Below, one piece after another: positions 60,259 to 64,000 of a DNA stretch of 64,000 nt. The notes under the pieces are model-generated. The model had not been told where the DNA came from. It did not search any database and was given only the letters and a program-made list of their open reading frames with translations. The stretch comes from Bacteroidales bacterium (lineage in GTDB: Bacteria; Bacteroidota; Bacteroidia; Bacteroidales; F082): contig JACCQN010000006.1 of NCBI GenBank assembly GCA_015709215.1, positions 1 to 64,000 of the forward strand, read 5' to 3'. The position numbers and the translations under genes are program-made. Positions within the stretch are counted from its first letter, which is position 1. Each line of letters starts with the position of its first letter.

Positions 60259-63114
60259 TTACAGTTTTTTTTCTGCATTATGAAATTTACTGTCAATTTT
60301 ATCCACATTCAATTCCTTTAACTCATGTTCGAACGAGCGCCATTTGTTTCCGATACAAAGCATACCACATTCCTTATCAACTAAAGGACATTCGCACTTT
60401 TCGAAGGTTTTGTCAATGATTTTTTGTTGTCTGATCACATGGAATTTTGGTGAACCGGTAGCAGGGCTTCCACTGGCAGGACGAGCAATCAATTTGAGCG
60501 GGATTTCTTTAAATTCGTGATGGATGTATTTCCAGGATCCCATATTCAAAGGTTCTTCCTGTACCCATAAATGAGTTTTTGCCTTTTTGTATTTATCTAT
60601 AATGGCCAGCATTTGCTTTCGCGGGAGCGGGTATAATTGTTCCAATCTTACAAAAGCAATTGTTTCAATTTTTTTATGCTCTTTTTCTTCGATCAAGTCG
60701 TAATAAACTTTTCCAGAGCAGAAAACAACTTTTTCAATTTTTGCCGGATCAGCAGCAGAATCATCTATAACTTCCTGAAATCCTGTTCCTGACACAAATT
60801 CTTCAATAGGCGAAACACATTTTGGATGTCTTAAAAGGCTCTTAGGTGTAAAAATCACTAAAGGTTTACGGAAGGGTCTTTTTAACTGTCTTCGCAGGAT
60901 ATGGAAAAAGTTGGCAGGTGTAGTACAATTTGCAATTTGCAAATTATTCTCAGCACACAAACTCAAAAAGCGTTCGATGCGGGCAGAACTGTGTTCGGGA
61001 CCTTGTCCTTCGTAACCATGTGGCAGTAGTACTACTAAATCGTTCATTACATTCCATTTATCTTCGGCACTGCTTAAAAACTGATCGAAGATAATTTGAG
61101 CTCCGTTATTAAAATCACCAAACTGAGCTTCCCAAATGGTAAGTGTTTCGGGTGAAGCCAAGGCATAACCGTATTCAAAACCCAGCACACCGTATTCTGA
61201 GAGCGGCGAGTTATAAATTTCAAAAGGTGCCTGATCACTGCTCACGGCATTCAGGGGAACATATTGTTCTTCAGAGTCTTCAACCCTTAAAACGGCATGG
61301 CGATGCGAAAAAGTGCCCCGTTCAACATCTTGGCCACTCACACGCACAGGATACTTTTCGTACACCAGGCTGCCATAGGCTAAGAGTTCTCCCATAGCCC
61401 AGTCAAGCTGATTTTCCTTGAAAACCATATCGTGTCGTTGCTGTTGTAAACGACTTGTCTTTCTAAAGAAATTTTTATCCGCTGGAAGCGAAGTTATTTT
61501 TTCAGCAATGTTTAGCAAGATTGCTTTGTTGACGCCCGTATTTGTTTTTTTCTCAAAATCTTTTTTGTTGGCTTTTCTGATATTTTTCCAGGTATCTGCT
61601 AAAAAGTTATTGATGAAAGATTTTTCTCTTTCTTTTGCACCCGAGAGGCTAATTTCCAGTTTTTCTAAGTTTTTGGCTTCCAATGCCTTTATTTCTTCCT
61701 GCGTTACAACTCCTTCTTCCAAAAGTTGCTTTTCATAAATAATTTTAGGATTGGGGTGTTTTTCGATCACTTTGTATAAAATGGGCTGCGTAAAGCGAGG
61801 CTCATCTCCTTCGTTGTGACCATATTTACGGTAGCATAGCAGATCGATATAAACATCTTTATGAAATTTTTCCCTGAATTCCATAGCCAGTTGAATAGCA
61901 TAAACAACTGCCTCAGGATCATCGCCATTTACATGAAATACAGGCGATTGTGTTACTTTTGCGACATCGGTAGAATAGGTGCTTGACCGGCCGTCAAGGT
62001 AATCTGTTGTAAATCCGATTTGGTTGTTGATTACAAGGTGAACAGTTCCTCCTGTGCGGTAGCCATTAAGCTCCGACATTTGCGCAATCTCATAAATAAT
62101 GCCTTGACCGGATATCGACCCGTCGCCATGTATTAATATAGGTGTTACTTTGCTATAATCTCCTGAATAGTACTGATCAATTTTGGCACGGGCAATTCCC
62201 TGCACAACGGGATCAACGGCTTCGAGGTGAGACGGGTTCGGGGCAAGGGTAAGTTTTACTGTTTTACCGCGTGTAGTTTTTCGTTCGGCGGTATAACCTA
62301 AATGATACTTTACGTCGCCAAGCAAAGTTTCATCATCATACACTTTCCCATCAAACTCGCTAAAAATATCAGTGTAAGGTTTACGCATGATATTAGCCAA
62401 CACATTGAGTCGGCCGCGGTGAGCCATTCCGATCACAAATTCAGCCACACCCAAAGCTGATCCCTTTTCCATAATGGCTTCCAGTGCTGGTATTAGTGAT
62501 TCAGCTCCTTCGAGGGAGAACCGTTTTTGCCCGGGGAATTTTTTATGCAGAAAGCCTTCAAAACTAACCGCCCTGTTGAGCTTATCAAGTATATATTTTT
62601 TGTCAGATACCGGATAATTGGGTGTGTTACGCACTTTTTCCATTTTGCTGCGTAACCAGGACACGATTTCAGTTTTGCGGATATATACATATTCTACTGC
62701 CACTGAGCGACAATAAGTTTGATCGAGCATGCTGATGATATTTCTCAGACTTGTAGCTCCCAGTCCAACTTCTGTACCGGCTTCAAAAACGACATCCAGA
62801 TCGGTTTCTGAAAGCCCGTGATTGCTGATATCCAGCGTTGGAGAATAGGATCTTCGCTTTCGAACCGGATTAGTTTTTGTGAATAAATGGCCACGTTTGC
62901 GATAATCTTCGATCAGGCTGATTACCTTAAACTCTTTTCCGGTAGTTAAAGAAGCTTCGCCAGGTCGGCTTTTATAGTCTTTCACCGCAAAATCAAAGCC
63001 TTCAAAAAAATGCCTCAACTGAGGGTCAATTTGATCAGGATAGTTTTTAAATTGCTGATAAAGAGACTCTAATACTGCTGGATCATTGGCGTTTAGAAAA
63101 GTGTAGTTATCCAT
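60259..63114 (-). CDS. sucA: 2-oxoglutarate dehydrogenase E1
   Basis: E1 decarboxylates 2-oxoglutarate with thiamine diphosphate in the TCA cycle. The 951-residue product has the family N-terminus (ESLYQQFKNYPDQIDPQLRHFF, shown by YQQFKNYPDQIDPQLRHFF at about 19-37), the RFSLEGAESLIPALEAI segment (about 197), IGMAHRGRLNVLANI (about 226), and the ThDP/Mg site around GDGSISGQGIIYEI (about 328) with VINNQIGFTTD (about 353). The C-terminal half has HRHAVLRVEDSEE and LPHGYEGQGPEHSSARIERF (about 698-717). First gene of sucA-sucB-nadB, with a promoter box 26 bp upstream. Confidence 0.97.
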   Translation of the reverse strand: MDNYTFLNANDPAVLESLYQQFKNYPDQIDPQLRHFFEGFDFAVKDYKSRPGEASLTTGKEFKVISLIEDYRKRGHLFTKTNPVRKRRSYSPTLDISNHGLSETDLDVVFEAGTEVGLGATSLRNIISMLDQTYCRSVAVEYVYIRKTEIVSWLRSKMEKVRNTPNYPVSDKKYILDKLNRAVSFEGFLHKKFPGQKRFSLEGAESLIPALEAIMEKGSALGVAEFVIGMAHRGRLNVLANIMRKPYTDIFSEFDGKVYDDETLLGDVKYHLGYTAERKTTRGKTVKLTLAPNPSHLEAVDPVVQGIARAKIDQYYSGDYSKVTPILIHGDGSISGQGIIYEIAQMSELNGYRTGGTVHLVINNQIGFTTDYLDGRSSTYSTDVAKVTQSPVFHVNGDDPEAVVYAIQLAMEFREKFHKDVYIDLLCYRKYGHNEGDEPRFTQPILYKVIEKHPNPKIIYEKQLLEEGVVTQEEIKALEAKNLEKLEISLSGAKEREKSFINNFLADTWKNIRKANKKDFEKKTNTGVNKAILLNIAEKITSLPADKNFFRKTSRLQQQRHDMVFKENQLDWAMGELLAYGSLVYEKYPVRVSGQDVERGTFSHRHAVLRVEDSEEQYVPLNAVSSDQAPFEIYNSPLSEYGVLGFEYGYALASPETLTIWEAQFGDFNNGAQIIFDQFLSSAEDKWNVMNDLVVLLPHGYEGQGPEHSSARIERFLSLCAENNLQIANCTTPANFFHILRRQLKRPFRKPLVIFTPKSLLRHPKCVSPIEEFVSGTGFQEVIDDSAADPAKIEKVVFCSGKVYYDLIEEKEHKKIETIAFVRLEQLYPLPRKQMLAIIDKYKKAKTHLWVQEEPLNMGSWKYIHHEFKEIPLKLIARPASGSPATGSPKFHVIRQQKIIDKTFEKCECPLVDKECGMLCIGNKWRSFEHELKELNVDKIDSKFHNAEKKL

Positions 63115-63139
63115 GAAATATGCACTTAAATACAGTGGG

Positions 63140-63147
63140 CAAAGGTA
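63140..63147 (-). promoter_or_regulatory. Probable promoter -7 box for sucA-sucB-nadB
   Basis: Minus strand TACCTTTG followed by C matches TAnnTTTG, about 26 bp before the sucA ATG. Confidence 0.65.
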
Positions 63148-63191
63148 GGAATTTATTAAGAATCATTCTACCGAAAACCGTTGCAGACAAT

Positions 63192-63217
63192 AAAAAAGCC
63201 TGTGAAAACACAGGCTT
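63192..63217 (-). terminator. Intrinsic terminator of the ferredoxin gene
   Basis: On the minus strand AAGCCTGTG pairs perfectly with CACAGGCTT (four-base loop) and is followed by a T run. It lies 67 bp after the ferredoxin stop and upstream of the sucA promoter, separating the two units. Confidence 0.9.
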
Positions 63218-63283
63218 GGATAATTTTGAGCTAAAAAATCAGCAATGATAAAAAAGGAGAGCAATTATCGCCTTCTTCAGAAA

Positions 63284-63451
63284 TTATTCCGGTATAATTG
63301 CCTCCGTAGGACAAACATCTGCACATGAACCACAATCAGTGCAAACATCAGGATCTATCACATAGATGTCGCCCTCAGAAATAGCATCAACCGGACATTC
63401 GTCGATACAAGTGCCGCAAGCTGTGCAATCTTCAGTGATTTTGTATGACAT
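63284..63451 (-). CDS. 2[4Fe-4S] ferredoxin
   Basis: This is a 55-residue clostridial-type ferredoxin. Two CxxCxxCxxxCP motifs are present: CTACGTCIDECP at residues 9-20 and CTDCGSCADVCP at 37-48. Start MSYKITEDC is clear from the ATG at 63,451, 39 bp after a TAnnTTTG box. It transfers low-potential electrons. The gene between 2-oxoglutarate dehydrogenase and the probable 2-oxoglutarate:ferredoxin oxidoreductase suggests it serves the latter, which is inference. Confidence 0.95.
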   Translation of the reverse strand: MSYKITEDCTACGTCIDECPVDAISEGDIYVIDPDVCTDCGSCADVCPTEAIIPE

Positions 63452-63489
63452 ATCAATCGTTTTTAAAATTTAACATTGATTTTGAGCTG

Positions 63490-63497
63490 CAAAGATA
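63490..63497 (-). promoter_or_regulatory. Probable promoter -7 box for ferredoxin
   Basis: Minus strand TATCTTTG followed by CA, matching TAnnTTTG, about 39 bp before the ATG. Confidence 0.65.
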
Positions 63498-63921
63498 GCA
63501 GTATTGATGAATGTATGTTGGAAATTAATATAATTTATAGCTAATTTAAATTGAGGGTGAAGCATAGATTTTTTTAAGTAATCACCATTCAGTTGCTGTA
63601 AACCATTGCTAAACTTTCTTTCGGGGAATAAATCGTTAGAAAATCAAACTGATAAATACAGTTAATTGACACAAAAACAGAGTAAAATAAGTAAAATATA
63701 AATTGCTACAGCGCCCGATTTCTATGGTTTTCGTAAGGAAAGATTTTATCTGGAATTTAGACTGAATCTATTTAAGCTATTCCTGTATTCATGGGGAGGA
63801 TCATAATCTCGTCTTTAAACTATTGAATAACAATATATTAATAGCATAAAAAGTATATTTCTGCAATCGTTATCGGAGTGGTATAATCGAGCAGGCTGTC
63901 ACGGTGCAATTTGAAAACTTT
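63498..63921. other. 424-bp divergent intergenic region
   Basis: This AT-rich region between the ferredoxin and the gene at 63,952 holds no credible open frame on either strand. Apart from the two flanking promoter boxes I see no clear structure. Confidence 0.45.
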
Positions 63922-63929
63922 TACCTTTG
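63922..63929 (+). promoter_or_regulatory. Probable promoter -7 box for the gene at 63,952
   Basis: TACCTTTG matches TAnnTTTG, 22 bp before the ATG at 63,952. Confidence 0.6.
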
Positions 63930-63951
63930 TAGCAATTTTAAACAAATAGCT

Positions 63952-64000
63952 ATGACAAGCATGAACAGTAAGGTTGTTGAGCTCGATCAGGTCGTGATTC
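63952..64000 (+). CDS. Start of a probable 2-oxoglutarate:ferredoxin oxidoreductase alpha subunit (3' end outside window)
   Basis: Only the first 16 codons are visible: MTSMNSKVVELDQVVI. From memory this resembles the N-terminus of Bacteroidota 2-oxoacid:acceptor oxidoreductase alpha subunits (KorA), which continue into RFAGDSGDGM. A promoter box lies 22 bp upstream and a ferredoxin gene is divergent from it, which suits this enzyme. Too little sequence is present for a firm call. Confidence 0.5.
   Translation, partial: MTSMNSKVVELDQVVI

Noticed and set aside
63284..63451. Ferredoxin as part of the sucA operon
   Set aside because: It has its own promoter box and a perfect terminator before the sucA promoter.

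Overview
The window looks like a chromosomal segment of a Bacteroidota bacterium, probably Bacteroidales or a relative. Evidence for this is three type IX secretion (T9SS) type A sorting domains and one type B domain, a fused MurF-alanine racemase, the PorG-UppS-BamA-OmpH-OmpH cluster, HmuY/TonB haem-uptake genes, a DUF2723 membrane glycosyltransferase, and many TAnnTTTG promoter -7 boxes at the expected distance from starts. No species is claimed.

Region 1 (1-14,000) is accessory. It holds the end of a T9SS cargo protein, a YadA-head/tail-fibre-like surface protein, a small T9SS-sorted protein that opens with one RHS-type YD motif, and a 2,178-residue SpvB/VCBS/RHS toxin-shell protein. Downstream lie at least two displaced (orphan) RHS tips, each with its own C-terminal domain: one with a zincin HEFVH motif, one with a JAMM-like HTHP...SxxD motif. 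Each of the three tips is followed within a few bases, or with overlap, by a small exported or membrane protein, a natural immunity candidate. A truncated RHS core fragment and a roughly 30-bp tip remnant close the array. Short in-frame insertions, a REP-like palindrome and a shared CCCGATGG at the tip junctions record its recombination history.

Region 2 (14,000-30,500) is housekeeping: pdxA and murF-alr in one operon, a T9SS type B cargo protein, the (p)ppGpp enzyme Rsh, a Fur-family regulator, purA, the rimP-nusA-infB operon with a possible attenuator in its leader, and tRNA-Gln(UUG).

Region 3 (30,700-46,000) holds a DUF2723 glycosyltransferase, lgt, an iron/haem block (small membrane protein, T9SS HmuY-like protein, TonB receptor, HmuY lipoprotein, flavodoxin), a hemerythrin-like gene overlapping a LuxR-type regulator that has lost its phosphoacceptor Asp, a GT-B glycosyltransferase, dprA, a PrsW-like membrane protein without the protease residues, and rsgA.

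Region 4 (46,000-54,800) is an envelope-biogenesis run: CBS protein, POTRA/barrel outer-membrane protein, nadK, porG, uppS, bamA and two ompH/skp genes ending at a strong terminator. Region 5 (55,100-64,000) holds a lipoprotein, a YugP-like membrane metallopeptidase, a gamma-carbonic-anhydrase-like protein, nadB, and the 2-oxoglutarate dehydrogenase genes sucB and sucA. A 55-residue two-cluster ferredoxin follows, and then the first codons of what is probably the alpha subunit of 2-oxoglutarate:ferredoxin oxidoreductase.
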